Below are positions 1-12,797 of a DNA stretch of 64,000 nt, piece by piece; within the stretch, counting starts at the first letter, position 1; each line of letters begins with the position of its first letter. The notes under the pieces were generated by a model. It searched no databases. It was not told where the DNA came from and saw only the letters and a program-made list of their open reading frames with translations. Source of the DNA: Gonatopus flavifemur. Taxonomy: Eukaryota; Arthropoda; Insecta; Hymenoptera; Dryinidae. The position numbers were made by a program, and so were the translations under genes. Location of the stretch: the NCBI GenBank assembly GCA_018340375.1, contig JAFFJZ010000001.1, positions 59,636,001 through 59,700,000 on the forward strand, in the 5' to 3' direction.

Positions 1-1330
1 TCTCTCTTTTTTTTTCACTCGTCTCTCCTCTTTCCATCATTCATTGCATTTTTTTTCATCCGAACGATCTTCGAGAATTGATTGAGCTGACTATTTGATT
101 CCCAGGATGAATATCCAGCTACGTTGAACCGTGTACAAAGAAAATACAGAACTCCAGGAAAGTGATTGTTGAATTTCTGCTTGATTTACTGGAGTGAATT
201 TTCAAAGTTGTCCTGGATATCAGGAATCTTTCTAATCGAAAGAAACTTGTCTTCAAAATATAAAGGAATATAAAGTGGTAGGAAAATATTTTCATCGTTC
301 AAGTGGAATTATTTTTGAAGTAATAAGTACATCGATGAATAGATCACTACGATCACTTGGTATTTCACTTCCACCGTCTGTGGAAATTAATAGACATCGC
401 TTGGTGCACAATTTCATGTTCGTAAACTTTGTCGTTGCAAAGCGCATGTTTCAGATCTCAGAGGTAGTCAAATACACCATATTTCTCATTTTCTAACTTG
501 AGTGAATATCTTTGAACGACAGATGTTTATTTTCAACTAGATTAGATTCATGTTGAATGATGGTAAGAGACCACTCTGAGCAAAGATAAAGGAAGACAGT
601 TGATAGATGAATAGAAATCGAAGAGAGATGAGAGTGAAAAAGACCAAAAGGACACCGCGACAAGACCACTCCGCTTAACGATGTGCCGCTATCTTCTCTC
701 TACTACAATTTCATTCCCCTTGATTCACTATCAAAGGTCAACCAAAGCACCGCTCTGCCAGCCTTTTATCCCATAGAGGAATAGTACCATCGTTCGAATG
801 TTTCAATCCCATGTTAAATGTTTCAATTGAAAAATAACTCAACGAACATTATTCCGTTGATCACGTTGAAGCTAATGAATCAAGCGCTAATGATGAAATT
901 CTGTAAACGATTAATTAAAGTTCGAAGAGAGTGAAAAACGATGGAGAATCCAAATGAGATGTTGAAGAGTTTTTCGAAGGAACGAGAAATAATTCAACTT
1001 TGTATCTCAATGAATATTCGAATAATCACATTCATCGCGGAGAACCAACAGATGATTTTGATTCCGCTTTTCGCTTCGATATAAATTAATTAAACGATAG
1101 AATAACGAGAGATCCAACACGATCGGGAACAGGTAGATAGTTATATAGTGATTGACGAAACGAGAAAGCCGGAGAAAGAGAGACCAGGAGAATGTTACGA
1201 TAATAACAGCGATTATCGCGGTATTTCGAGAAATTACTAGTAAATGGCAGCCTGGTACATAATTGAACATCGGCCGGATATAACAACGTTATATATTTGT
1301 GCGCATACATTCGTGCTTATGATGAAGCAT
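1..1330. other. AT-rich non-coding stretch
   Basis: No repeat family, RNA gene or convincing exon was seen here. The open frames are short, mostly begin at non-ATG codons and lack coding character. It starts with a pyrimidine-rich run. Confidence 0.5.
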
Positions 1331-1361
1331 GAATGTATGTATGTATGGATGTATGTATGTG
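1331..1361. repeat. (TATG)n microsatellite
   Basis: This is an imperfect run of TATG units with one GGATG interruption. Alternating purine-pyrimidine tracts of the TACA/TATG type recur beside other GC-richer islands in this window (about 20175, 38440, 50390 and 56680). Confidence 0.9.
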
Positions 1362-1379
1362 TTCGTAGAATAGATGAAG

Positions 1380-1900
1380 AGTGAGGTCAAACGGTGGGGT
1401 AATACCTAACTGTATAGGGTGTTCAGGATATTTGTATGAGTATACGTACCTCGGCGCTCGTATAGATAAACTAACACGTACAAGGAAACACGGCTATCTA
1501 TCCAGTGGAGGTTTATACGCGTGTTGCCGCTGTAAACTCGCGCCCGGGTACTACTATGCCAACGTAATCGTACGGGATCCCATTGCATGAATATAATTTG
1601 CATACAAGTTGGTTATACGGCAATGTTGAAGGGAAGGGTGAGTCCCGGCAGCATCAGCTGGCCCGACCGTATAAACGATTATATGGAGCCAACAGATGTA
1701 GGCGGATACTGGCTTGCTTACTCACTCATTCTCGTTTGTTCACTCAGTTCTAGCAACAACAGCAGCGATTGGCTCTATGCATATATGTGTCTATATACAC
1801 CTTTCAAGCGGCACCCTTTACTTCGACTATGTATATTTGCGTATTATCACGAAATGTCCTGCTAATGGCGTTACAGAAGGGAATGGTACGCAATGTGGAT
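1380..1900. other. GC/CpG-richer island, possible regulatory region
   Basis: Base composition changes visibly from the AT-rich surroundings, with many CG dinucleotides and no match to the repeat families seen elsewhere in the window. Several frames are open at once on both strands, which is what GC-rich DNA gives by chance, so no exon is called. An enhancer or promoter is an inference. An unrecognised exon is the alternative. Confidence 0.3.
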
Positions 1901-2648
1901 TGCGTTTGACAATTGCTCATATATGGGAAGCAAAAAGAATGAAGATTGATTTATTCTATGAATTATTAACGACCGCAGATAATTGAAGAAGTATCTATCT
2001 CGGCGTATACGCTAGAGCTAATAAATCCTATTAACTTTTTTTGCATCAAGGGAATCGTATCACAGTTGTTTCAACCATATTATGTAATTAACTTAGGGAA
2101 TGTCGCAACAACACGTTACAATTGGATGAGGATTACGATGAGGTTTTCTTGTCAATGCCTCAATTGAGGTTGCAGTATATCTTCACGTACATCATTTCAT
2201 GGATAATTTCGATAGTTTCTCGTTCTCTCGACGAACGGAACACTAAAAGAGTGGTTTGCAAGTTTTCAGTTTTTGTCTCACGGTTGTAACGCAATCCCTC
2301 GTCATACAATTTCGTAATTCACAGGAGCATTAAAACGATGACCAACGGTGGTCATTATGATTGCCGTTATTCTCCTCACAAAATCACCAGTAATGCATCT
2401 TTGTTTCCTCGAGGAAGAATCCACGGGGCGGCTAATTGGATGGAGGTCACCTAGTGTAGGAGATAATGGATATTAATTACCGCGCCTTTACTTTCCGCAG
2501 CATTAAACATTTTCTTGAGGTGGCAGGGAGTCCACCATCTCTCATTGTTAGTCCCTTTAAAAAGACGTAGTTTCGCATCCGTTAGATATAATAAGTAAGA
2601 AGTCTGCAGTAACAGCAGCTCATCCTCGTTGTCGTTGTCGTCATACCC
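1901..2648. other. non-coding stretch, nothing recognised
   Basis: This is AT-rich sequence without visible repeats, structure or coding potential. Confidence 0.4.
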
Positions 2649-2649
2649 G

Positions 2650-2684
2650 TTTCTTCTTCTTCTTCTTCTTCTTCTCCTCCTCCT
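2650..2684. repeat. (TTC)n/(TCC)n microsatellite
   Basis: A run of TTC changes to TCC on the plus strand. On the minus strand it reads as a poly-Arg frame, which is an artefact of the repeat. Confidence 0.9.
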
Positions 2685-3548
2685 TATGCTCCTTCCCTTA
2701 TAATCCATCTAAATTTTAAGAGCGGATCAGTGGATCCTTGGAAAACTTTGTCGCAGAGTTGCTAAGGTAATCCATTTAAATAATTCTCGTCTCGCCAACA
2801 TCGCTTTTCCTATCGTCTTCAGCCTCTTCCGATCGAAGAATCATTGAGGGTTCTATTGTCAAGCTGAATCGAACAATGTAATATGACAGAAATCAGAAAA
2901 CAGAGGAATCGATATACCGATGAACGATCGATCATGAGAATAATGAATAGGAAAGATTGTACACATTTTTGGGAAACTTATAAACAGCATTGAATGAGTG
3001 CGTCAAGATTTTAGAATGATTCTATCCGATCTCTTGAGATTCACAAATAAGAAAACCAACGATTGATCCATTGAGACTGTTTTCATGCCTCACTGATACT
3101 CCTTCCAACGTAATCTCGAAGTCATTTATATGCCTCACTCCGAAACATCCCCAAAGAATTTCAACGAGCTTCTTTGATCTTTGCAACAGACACACGACGT
3201 ACGCCAAATCTAGAGAAGCAACGCTCATTCGTCAACAGCTCGTTCTGTATCTGACTCTTGCATTGACCCTTGACAGCAACAGCAGTGCGAACAGTAGAAC
3301 CAACATACCAATGTGAAACATCGGATAAGGTCGACGCAGGTTAAGATCGTGTGAAATATATAAACGTATAGAGAAGAGTGCGTTCTCTCAAGCGTCGCGA
3401 CGTTAATGTGTCCAAATACAAGGAATTATATGGGTGTACAGTTCTGAGACGGGAACGCTCTTGTCATTGGTTTGAAAGGGAGTAAACGTACAGTTTGTGA
3501 GTTAACATTTGAGATCACCGCATTCCACATTCTTCCACTTTTTTCTCT
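2685..3548. other. non-coding stretch, nothing recognised
   Basis: No repeat family, structure or coding signal was seen. Confidence 0.4.
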
Positions 3549-3606
3549 CGACGAAGACGAAGACGACTACGACGACTACGACGTCGACGCCACGACGTCG
3601 ACGAAA
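3549..3606. repeat. GAC/GTC-rich imperfect microsatellite
   Basis: Iterated ACGAAG, ACGACT and ACGTCG units form a CpG-dense tract. Near its 3' end GACGTCGACG occurs twice around a short spacer and is almost self-complementary. Confidence 0.8.
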
Positions 3607-6480
3607 CTATTCCCGTCCGAACAGTCATGAATCTTTCTTTATCGTTTTCTCTATTATTCTTCTTCCTCTCTCTTTTGGTCCCTATACCCCTGCCAGAGAA
3701 GTCTCTTGAATCTAGTCACAGATCTGTCATCGACTCTTCTCTCGATTTTACACCTATCATCCACTACCGTTCTCAAACCGTTTAATGTGACCGTTGCGAA
3801 AACGTGTTCTTCTTCAGTTTATGACTAACATAATTTACCGAATAGGTTGATAATTCGTAATAGAGTTGCGTCTGTACGCTCCGTAACGCATATTAAGTAA
3901 TCCCTCGGAGAGCTGACATAATTGTTACAAGTAAAATTTGTATAGAGTAGCAATTCTGAGAATTCACAGTTTGTTATTCATCGATCCATCACGTGAATCA
4001 CACGTCAACTTTTTCCCATCAAGATGCAGCTAGATTATCACGTATCCACAACTCTTGTATAAAAGCGTAGCAGGAAGACCCATGTCGTCGAGGATTTGTC
4101 TTGAAAGCCCTGACGCTTTTGAAGGTGATTACTCACCTCGATTTTTCCTCCAGAATGGTCTAAGAACAAACAAACTCTCGTATGTCCTGACCAAGAAAGA
4201 TATTGTCATCATGAAACAACGTGTCAAATGATGATCGATGCGAAGAGGAAGTAGAGGGTAATGAAAGAAGCTATACGGATACATCACAATCGTATCATTT
4301 GATTTCACCTCAGAGAGACGCGTTATTCACAATTTATGAGAGAAAAAAAAACATATAAAGCTTATCATACGATTGAGTTTCATGGTTGAACAATATGTGT
4401 AAAAATTTTCAAAGTTTGTGCATGAAAAGACACAATTCGTGAACGAATATATAAATTGCCATTATTTTCCGCTGTCTAGATTTAGATCCGTGTACTTTCT
4501 GTATAGTTATCTCTTCTCAAAACTGATACACGTCCTGAATTATCTAATGAGTGAAGATATTGTTCTGAAAAAGATTATAGATCTTCCAGAGCTATGCTTT
4601 TTCCCCGTGTACAAGAAGAAACGTCGACAAATGCTATTTATTGCGATTTATTTGAAATTTAATATCAAATCCTGAACAACCTAACTACAAAAAACATGAA
4701 CATTCATAAACGATGCGTTTGAAATGATTTAGACTCGAAACACTTGGATGAGACTTAGGATGATTGTTCTTTTTTTTCTCGCTTCTTTTCAACCCGTCGG
4801 CACACAACGGAGATTCTCGATACTTCCACTTAATGCCACGGCTCGAAATTAATTAAACTTTTGCGTACTTCCTGCGCATTGTACTAACGCGCGTGGGGTT
4901 GGGAGCGACGGGGGGCGAGGAATAAAATAAAACGTTGATGACACGGCAAATCTGAGTTCTGTAAAGCCCATGGCTTCGCACTCTTTCTCTCAATGCTGAC
5001 TCCCTTAATGGCAAAGAGAAAAAAACAAACGGATTCTCACACCGTTTTCAGATAGAATGAAATGAAATTCTGGTTTCTGGTTGTTTCTTTAAACGGATGT
5101 ATAAACGAATGCCGAAATGGAAAAGGGCATTTCTCTTCTCCAATTTTTGGAAGAGGATTTATACAAATGAATTGAAATAATTATTCTCTTAAAAATAATT
5201 GAGGTAACAACTTTCGGTTCATTTTAATACAAATCAAACATAACTCGAATAACAGCAATTTATTATACATCTAATTATCGGCACGTCGTTTTATTGCAAA
5301 TATTCTGGTTGGTAACCACTCACCGATCCTTCCTGGCCCTTTTGAACATTCAATTGCGTGTGCGCTGTTCTCACGTGAGTTCGAAACGATGCATATTTAT
5401 ATGTTCATTAGTACAGTATAATTCAACCATGGAAGAAACGGAAGAGAAAAACGAAGAAAATTGGGTTCCGTGAGATCCTGGAACAACGAAGTTATCGCAC
5501 GATATGTATTATTACGCGGAAGCCCGAAAATTTGTCATTTCAATCCATTTTAATTAAATTTAATGTTTTTCAAAGAATTTGCAAATTAAATTGAGTTTTC
5601 AAGTTCATTTGGGTGAGAGTGGGTGCCATTCTCTGTGAGAAATTTTCATCATTTTTGTAAAGGGGAAATAAATCAGTTCTGTAAAATTATCAGAATCAGA
5701 ATTTATTCTTGGATTCTTGAGTGGTACGAGGAGGATATCATTTTCCATCTAATTAGATTTTTAAAGTATTCATAGAATGCATCGAGTTCAAATTTGATGG
5801 AATCTATAAGGGAATTAAAAAAATTCCAGAAGCGTCGTGAAATATCAAAAAATTGGAAAGAATAAGAAAAAAGCAAGGTGAAGGATCGAAAGAGACATGG
5901 GAATACAAGCTATAAAGCAATTGACGCGGGCAAGTAATATCTGAAAAACCTGTTCTCGGTTTGACAAGGTCTGTCGAAGGAATAACATTGAAATGTTATC
6001 TTGAAAACATTATAAAAGATAAATAACATGGAACTTGTAGTAGATTCGACTCTTTATCGAGTAGTAGTCAACATTATTAAGTGAAAATATTCTTGTTTGA
6101 GAAAACAAGAAAAACTGTAGGTTTCGTTAGCGGAGTTTATGACATCGATTCGTACATGGATGATACGTGTCCAGTAAACAATTTGGTTCTTGAGATATCT
6201 TGTGGAACATTTTCGAACGTCATTAGGTATCTCATTTGTACATTCAATCGGTTGATTTTGAATGTATTTATGTCTTGAATGCAAAGGAGGATCCAGGGCA
6301 GTCGGTGATTGACATTCTTTAAAGCGTCAATAAGATTTTAAATACTTTAGAGTACGAATAAAATACGACAGCGAGTAAAGTGAATGAAGATTGGCGTTAT
6401 GAGATGAGATTATCAAGGTTTAAAAATTAAATTGAGAGTAAGAAGGTAAAATGAGACTATGAGAGTGCATCGGTGTTGTG
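3607..6480. other. long AT-rich stretch, nothing recognised
   Basis: There are homopolymer A/T runs and one short GC-richer patch near 4890-4920. No dispersed repeat of the families listed here, no RNA gene and no supported exon was seen. Confidence 0.4.
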
Positions 6481-6489
6481 TATATGACA

Positions 6490-7480
6490 CATAAAAGAGC
6501 CCAGGTAAAAATTGACTATGGGCGCTCACCAAGATGGGCCGAGCCTAGGCTACCAGGCATGGCGCAACTCTGAAATGATAACATCATTTCAGCCTCAGCC
6601 CATTTGTTTCCACAATCAAGACCCAACACTGGAAACAGGGTTGTGATAGCATATGCCGTCAATGGCAGACCATAAAACAATTTGTTTGCCAAGGATGAGC
6701 CAACGCTGTAGCAATCTTGCGGCAGGGTTGCGCCCATCTCATGCCAATGGTCACTTTTATTGTTTATTGTAATTGAAAATAAAATAAAAAATCCATTCTA
6801 TCATTTCGATTGAACGAAATGAATGTCGGACATGTAATTTCAACATGTAATTTTTCTGATTAGTTTAAACTGATGAATGACGTAAATCCGGTGGTCCTGG
6901 CGTAGAAGTAGGCGGGTCTGGAAACAGATGAAGAATTATTTCTGTCATGGAATCTTCAAAGGAGACTTATATATTGATTGAATGCTTGGTTCGCCACTCG
7001 CAGGAAACAAGCATCACTCTGGTGAGAGTTATTGTAATTTGCTGTTTGAGAAGGAAGTTTCACTCTTAGCCAAGCTATTACTCAAGTCGAGTCAAGCTAA
7101 CGCCTAAACTGAGCGAGGCCATCGCCCAAGCTGAGCCAAGCTATTGCCCAAGCTGGACCAAGCTACGACCCATGCTTGGTGCAACATGAGAATCCATTGT
7201 CATTCAGAGTTGCCTAATGCTTGGAGCAGTGTCCCGCCAAGCCTTAGAGAGCCTCTGTTGAAAGCATGCTTTTTCCTTCAAGCAATATTGGTTGAAGGAT
7301 GGGCCAAGCGTGGCGCAGCCAATGATCAATGATGGATCAATGAAGTCGATTTATGACTTCCCATATTGGTACAATGTTTAGACCATTGTCAACCATCCTT
7401 GTCCCTACATAGATTGCCCAGCTTTGGCTGGCAGCCTTGCGTCTAGCTATATTCCGTCGTCAGCATTGGCGGAGCCTGGA
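6490..7480. repeat. iterated-word repeat element (AAGCT/GGCCCA words)
   Basis: Two blocks (about 6500-6750 and 7020-7470) are built from degenerate repetition of words such as GCCCAAGCTG, GAGCCAAGCT and TTGGCGC. Similar TTGGCCCAA words make up the blocks at 32.5-33.4 and 52.9-53.2 kb, which suggests one dispersed family. Terminal inverted repeats could not be defined. The 6780-7020 segment between the blocks may be a spacer or a secondary insertion. Confidence 0.55.
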
Positions 7481-7489
7481 GATTTTTAT

Positions 7490-8783
7490 ATGAGAGATAG
7501 AGGTGACGAGAATAGATGACAAGAATTGTTCGGTCAACAGTATCATCCAACGAAGATGAACGTGGTAAATTGAAGAATTAATAATAAAGAGATATTTAAC
7601 CAGTCGATTAGATCAAAGGTTAATCACGAACTCAAAACTTTTCACAAATATTCGTTTATTATCAATTGGAATCAATAGAGTGCGGATAAAAATAGTTGTA
7701 AGTAGGTATGATTTTCTAGCTAAACCTGTGAAGTTAAAATCAAGTATCAGTTCCACGGTCGAAGCGTGGAGGAAATAAAGACAGTAAACAAACATAAACT
7801 TTTGAAAACATTGGAATAAACGAATTGAATCTAAACCCGTGAAAGATCGAGGATATTCATTAATCCAATCAAGCTATCCAACGACGATTCGTCTGATCAT
7901 GGATGGTATACGTGATTTTTCCACCCATTTCTTTCTTTAGCATTCACGCAAGCACGCCCTTATTCGCAAAATTGTTTCCATTCGACGAGGATGAACCGAT
8001 GGTTGCTGTTGTCTCCCTTGGAAAGCTCGTTCACGCTTATAAATCTCAACCGGGCAATGAAGAGAGGAAGGACCTATAGAACAAAGTGCAAGTGAAGTGA
8101 AAAGGATAGAAATAACGTTCCTCACAAAACGTTCTATTCAATTCCTCTTTGCCGTTCAAGCCTTTTTTTCTGTTCGCTTGTGTTCCTCTTTTTTTCTCTG
8201 TTTTTCGGCGCAACGTGGAAAGGAACGAAATGTGAAAAAGAAGAGAGAAAATTCACATAAAAACAGAACGTGGAGAGCAATATTCTGAACGAACAAGATA
8301 TATAAATAGCGAATGTGAACAAAGTATATCAAATATTCATAGAAACATTTGTGTTAACAACTCATATGAAATACATCGTTAGAGTGGAGGGAAAACAAAA
8401 GATGTTTCTCAACTCGTGTTGAGATACGAAATTATTGTAATTCAATGAAACTACGAATCGTTTGCCAACCCAACCACTATAAATCCACGAAAAGAGATAA
8501 AAACGAATAGCTGGATTCTAAACGGAGTAGTAAAAGTATAAAGGATGACTGGGACGGGGAGAAAAGAAGGGACAAAAGAAGGCAAGGAACGTACAATGGG
8601 AAGAGGAACTTACACGACCAACGGAAGAGAATAAGAAGAATAGGTAGAAGAGTCACTAAACCCAAATACGAGCACACACACACACAGAGACATGCACCAT
8701 TCACTCCAACCTGCGAACCTCGTGAGTACCTGGAAACGGTGCTAATGATATGCTCGGGCCACATCTTGAATGGACCTTTCGGG
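7490..8783. other. non-coding stretch
   Basis: Nothing was recognised except a short (CA)n run near 8673-8685. The frames on both strands look random. Confidence 0.4.
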
Positions 8784-8808
8784 AATTCTCCGACGGTTTC
8801 GGAGAATT
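8784..8808. other. short perfect hairpin
   Basis: AATTCTCCGA and its exact complement TCGGAGAATT form a 10-bp stem around a 5-nt loop (CGGTT). The flanking GGAATTC/GAATTCC adds further dyad symmetry. Function is unknown, and it may be fortuitous. Confidence 0.6.
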
Positions 8809-9166
8809 AGGAATTCCGAGGACAAGTCTTCTTTTCTCTAGACTTTCTTTCTCGTTTCATCCGGTACTCTTTTTATTTTATTTCAAATGCTTCTCTCTTC
8901 CTTCTCAATTTGGAATTTCGATTGTACTCTTTTCATCCTTCAAACCGCGGTCTCCGTATTATTATCTTTTTGGTACTTTCGTATTACCATCTCTACAATT
9001 TGTCTCTTTTAAGAGTTTTTTGATATCAATTGTGGAAATCAATTAAAAACTATCCGTTCGATTGGTTCGCTGAGATTCATTCCACGGGTAAAAGAATGAA
9101 TAAACAATGCGAGAGTACAACGTACATGTTTGAAATGAAAAAAATAAGGGGTGATTTTGACAAAAA

Positions 9167-9457
9167 ATGTATTGTTCTTGTATCGAAGTGAAGAGGATGT
9201 TGCTGCACGTGCTGGAGGACCCTCAGGTAAGCGTGTACAGGTATGTACTGATTCGACGACTCCGACAACTTCGACGACACAACACAGAAACCCTGTTGCT
9301 GAATGGCCAGACGAGGACCTCGTTAACCACGGCCTTGGCGCCGCTTCGAGATGCCCGTTTTGATATCGTGTCTTCTGAAACTTCGTTTAGCCTTCTCTCA
9401 CGGTCTCACCTTTCTTTTCTCAACTTGTTTTCACGGTTCATTTTACTATACCTGTAG
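9167..9457 (+). CDS. weak candidate exon, unrecognised product
   Basis: An open frame of 96 codons starts at ATG and has a GC-rich core (about 9195-9365). In this frame the core gives a basic stretch (VLIRRLRQLRR) and GC-ending codons. Two strong 5' splice-site consensuses lie inside: CAG|GTAAGC after 9226 and CAG|GTATGT after 9240. The ORF may therefore really be a short exon ending at one of them. Against this, another plus-strand frame is also open across the same core, the 3' third reverts to AT-rich non-coding composition, and no family was recognised. It could be a GC-rich regulatory island. Confidence 0.2.
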   Translation: MYCSCIEVKRMLLHVLEDPQVSVYRYVLIRRLRQLRRHNTETLLLNGQTRTSLTTALAPLRDARFDIVSSETSFSLLSRSHLSFLNLFSRFILLYL

Positions 9458-9486
9458 ATAAATACAATTTCGAACATGGTCTTTTT

Positions 9487-9716
9487 ATGGCCAGGTTATT
9501 ACGTTTTATTAGTACTTCATTAGGAAAAAAGTTCCAGAGATACAAGCCCTGGTTACACAAGGAATTATTTTGGTTTTTTCATCAGAATTTAGTTGTGGTT
9601 ATATTGTTATTCGTTTCAATATTGAATAGGTGTTATCGCAATGTACCTATAATGCATCCTATCGATCAGCCCTCCCTGATCCCAATTTATTTATTTGATA
9701 TCAGAGACGCAGCAAC
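9487..9716. other. stretch next to dispersed repeat, nothing recognised
   Basis: This AT-rich sequence leads into the repeat shared with 21.7 kb. An open frame on the plus strand has no visible domain. Confidence 0.3.
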
Positions 9717-10060
9717 CTAACGCCATGAATGGGTGCCAAAAGACATCTTAGAAGATATCTTTGAAGACATCTTTTAGAGGTCTTTTAGACCAAAGAAGAG
9801 TTTTAGACATCTAAAAGACATCTAAATGTGTTGCGCAAGACATCTTGAACTTATCGAAAAGACATCGCGAGACATGAATTGTTGTGTGGGATCTAACTTT
9901 CAGCGATTGGAAAAAAAAACGAACGCATAACTTGTTTGGATGTTTCTTTCTGTCAAACTGATTCAAACCTTAACCTGTATCGGAAGTGACCACCCCAGTT
10001 TCATACAATTTTTGTTTTTCCATTTCCACACTCGAGCATCGTAATCAAAGGGGTAATTCT
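9717..10060. repeat. dispersed repeat copy shared with about 21.72-21.96 kb, interrupted
   Basis: The segment AACCTAACGCCATGAATGGG and a later segment (about 9895-10050, with GTGACCACCC and CAAAGGGGTA) are collinear with 21723-21960. Here the two parts are separated by a block of repeated AAGACATCT words (about 9735-9890), which looks like an insertion. On the minus strand the shared part could encode peptide in both copies, but frames are broken. It may be a relic of a coding transposon or gene fragment. The family was not recognised. Confidence 0.45.
9735..9890. repeat. iterated-word element (AAGACATCT)
   Basis: About ten degenerate copies of AAGACATCT/TTTTAGA occur within 155 bp. A related block at about 46250-46450 uses AAGATATCTTTTAG and shares the GTGTTGCRCAA segment. 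The block at 9735 has no counterpart in the 21.7-kb copy of the host repeat, so it is probably an insertion. Confidence 0.5.
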
Positions 10061-10199
10061 CATCCTCTCATCCTTGGACTCTTCGTTTTCGCGTTCCTGT
10101 CCAATATTTAAGAATATATTCTGAATATCCGACATCATCATGCTCACATGTGTATCGAAATCCAGAAAACAACAGCTCTTCTTCAAGAGTAGCAATTAT

Positions 10200-11320
10200 A
10201 ATTAAGATTCATATAACTTGCACCACATCTGTACTCAATATTTGACCATCCACACACGCCGCGCTCATTTCGAACAGCCTGTAGAATTCCATGCAACAAT
10301 CAGGAATGAAATACTATTTAATTGGAACTTGACGAAGGTCTGATTGAATCCCACTGATGTTAACATCACGAACGATTCGCATAAAGATATTCAGACACAG
10401 GTAAACATGATACAACCGTCTATACCACTACTGACGTACATGAAAGAACGAATTCAATACAATCGCAATTAACAAAGTTCCATACACGATGCAATGACGA
10501 ATTTCTTACCGTGTTCGTTGATAGATTTTTTCCCGATCGGGAGGGAACATATCCATAACCGTGACAGATACATAAAATTACAAGTTGGAAAACATTTGTA
10601 CCGTGAGCTCATTTGGATACCTATACTACGGCAATCAATTTTGAAACTATGTTCCCTCTCTTCCTCTTCCCATTCAATCCGGATGCACGACAAAACGGTC
10701 GAACGATCGATGTCGTGGGTGGTCGACAACGAGGACAGCTGTGAATGAGCCCAGTGTTCGATGACTCGTTTATGCGCCGTCGTTATCGGCTTACACGCGA
10801 ATATCCCAATGACCCGGGCACCATGTACGGACAAAAACCCATTTATATTGTTCTTCCTCGGCTCTCCGGGCTCTATTCAGAAATCGACAATATAGCAATG
10901 ATAACAAGCCAGCGTAAAATGCGCAGCATCCGATAAATATCAAAATGATATTTATTACCATCAAGTCATTTGATACGTTGCTCTTGTTCCCGAAGAAAAG
11001 AAAACAATTTATGGATCTCACCCGGTTAGAATTATCCGCATTCAATTTCGTACGCAGGATTTTAGAAGTATTCTTCCAGTTGGGTATTGATATACAGATG
11101 CAGCACATTTCTAACAGAGTATAAAAAGAATCCTCATAATTATTGTATCAGATACGAACTAAGAATCTGATGATAAAATCTGTTGGTAGAGGACATCTTT
11201 AAGACCCAACACGACATGCATGTTTCATAATAAATCTGGTAATAATGCGTATTCCGTAAAGGACTGTGGCCATTCATCATTCCACGATGCCACATCGTTG
11301 TCCCAGTTCTCTTTCTCGTT
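10200..11320. other. non-coding stretch, moderately CpG-rich 10.67-10.87 kb
   Basis: Overlapping open frames exist on both strands (for example 10469-10834 minus) but show no domain, no codon bias and no splice context. No repeat was recognised. Confidence 0.35.
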
Positions 11321-11324
11321 CATG

Positions 11325-11475
11325 TAGGTACGCGTGTTCGTAGGTTCGCAAGTGCGTCATCAAGCGTCTTCTAATCAGGGTTACGATGTACTCGCCCGCG
11401 CAAGAATCTTTATTGCCGCCTGTACTGGCGGCTCGTTAGCCGGCCGTTTTGATCTCCCTAGCAATGTCTTGCCGA
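11325..11475. other. GC/CpG-richer island
   Basis: This short island has dense CG dinucleotides (CGCCCGCGC, GCCGGCCG) in AT-rich surroundings. It is not repeated in this window and could be regulatory. The evidence is composition only. Confidence 0.25.
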
Positions 11476-12054
11476 TTATTAATAGTGAGAAGCAAAGTTG
11501 TATGTCGTTTTGAGTTTGAACAGAAGAGCTAGGGATATAAATTCATGTATAAGTATAATGAGTTCCTCAGGTTTCAACTTGTTTATACTCGTGCAAGATA
11601 AAAAATCATTATAATCGTATTTAAGATTCTTTAAGTTGAATTTACGTAACGAGTTATGTCATATTAGACAAAATCATTTAAATTCTATTACGGACATCAA
11701 TGGGTTTTTACCACTTTTTTGCGAGTATTATTATTCGATTATCCGAAGGTTACGGAAGATCGGTACAAGGTGAATTGTTCGCTCAGTCAAATTCCATCAC
11801 GATTACTGAATTTTTTTGTTGGTACCTATTCTCATGATCGGTGTAGAAACATAGTACGAAGATCGAGCAAATGTTTACGAATTACAGATCGTTTCGTAAC
11901 AACGATCTGTTGAATTTCCATTGATCTGTTGTTAATGACGAAGACATTTCAGACATTTTGGTCTTTATTCCTCATCCATTCAGAACTAAATTGAGGTTAC
12001 AATGAAATTCAACGTTGCTCTTGTAAGATAACACGAAGAAAGGTGTGTTTGTAA

Positions 12055-12310
12055 TAGACGTTGTATAAGTACAAAATAGTGAGTCCAGGTACGCGTGTAT
12101 GTAGATCGAGTAAACTCGCGCACCCGGCGTGGAACATACGCTTCATTAACGGATCATCTCGTGTTAATATCTACTTTATCCAGAGGCTGACCGTATCAGC
12201 ACTGGCCAGGCGCGTGTGTATCCCGGGATGCGGGTCGGGCTGCAATCTACTCTTATCTCGATGGCGCATCATTGCTGGTTGCTCATTCCTGGCAGTGCCG
12301 TAGCGAGGAT
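12055..12310. other. GC/CpG-richer island
   Basis: The island contains CGCGTGTA, CTCGCGCACCCGGCG and CCCGGGATGCGGGTCGGG-type sequence. Several frames are open at once. It is not part of a repeat seen here. A cis-regulatory role or unrecognised exon is inference. Confidence 0.3.
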
Positions 12311-12689
12311 ACTCTGTACCCTATTCTCATCTTTCAATCAACGCCAAACGAAATTCATTTTCCATGTTCGAATATCAATTTTCTATTCAACGGCCCACTA
12401 CATAGTTTTGGGAGAGATATTTTCAATTTAGTGGATATTACTCGATCCGATTACGCGACGACATGATTCAACTGAAAAAGATTATCTAAATTCAAAAACT
12501 CATTCGATCAAAGTGATAAAATCATTATATCATCATTGTTTATTTGTACAATATGTTATGAGGTGAAGGAATTGTTGCTCCTTTGAATTTTCTGCAAAAG
12601 GAAATTAACACTACAAATTCATGCAATTTTTGTCCACTTTGAGGTTTAATAACAATAACTTTTATGCTGGTCTAATTAGAGTTAGATAA

Positions 12690-12797
12690 GGTTGCGACTT
12701 TGATGGTACAGCAATTTTTTTAGCTATGGCAGCGATTCTTTAGCTGTGGCAGCAAAAAATGTCGACTGCTTCAGCTGAATTTGTTTGCTATTTCATG
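12690..12797. mobile_element. left part of GCTG/CAGC-word element (nest level 1)
   Basis: Repeated TTAGCTGTGGCAGC-like words end where the GATGACGCA MITE begins. Matching words (TTAGCTGACG, GTGTTAGCAG, TGTTTCAGCC) resume at about 14800. Similar uninterrupted blocks lie at about 28825-29190 and 30073-30263. The outer boundary is approximate. Confidence 0.5.

Noticed and set aside
2451..2708. Minus-strand ORF with a poly-arginine run
   Set aside because: The run is the translation of the TTC/TCC microsatellite, and the rest of the frame has no coding character.
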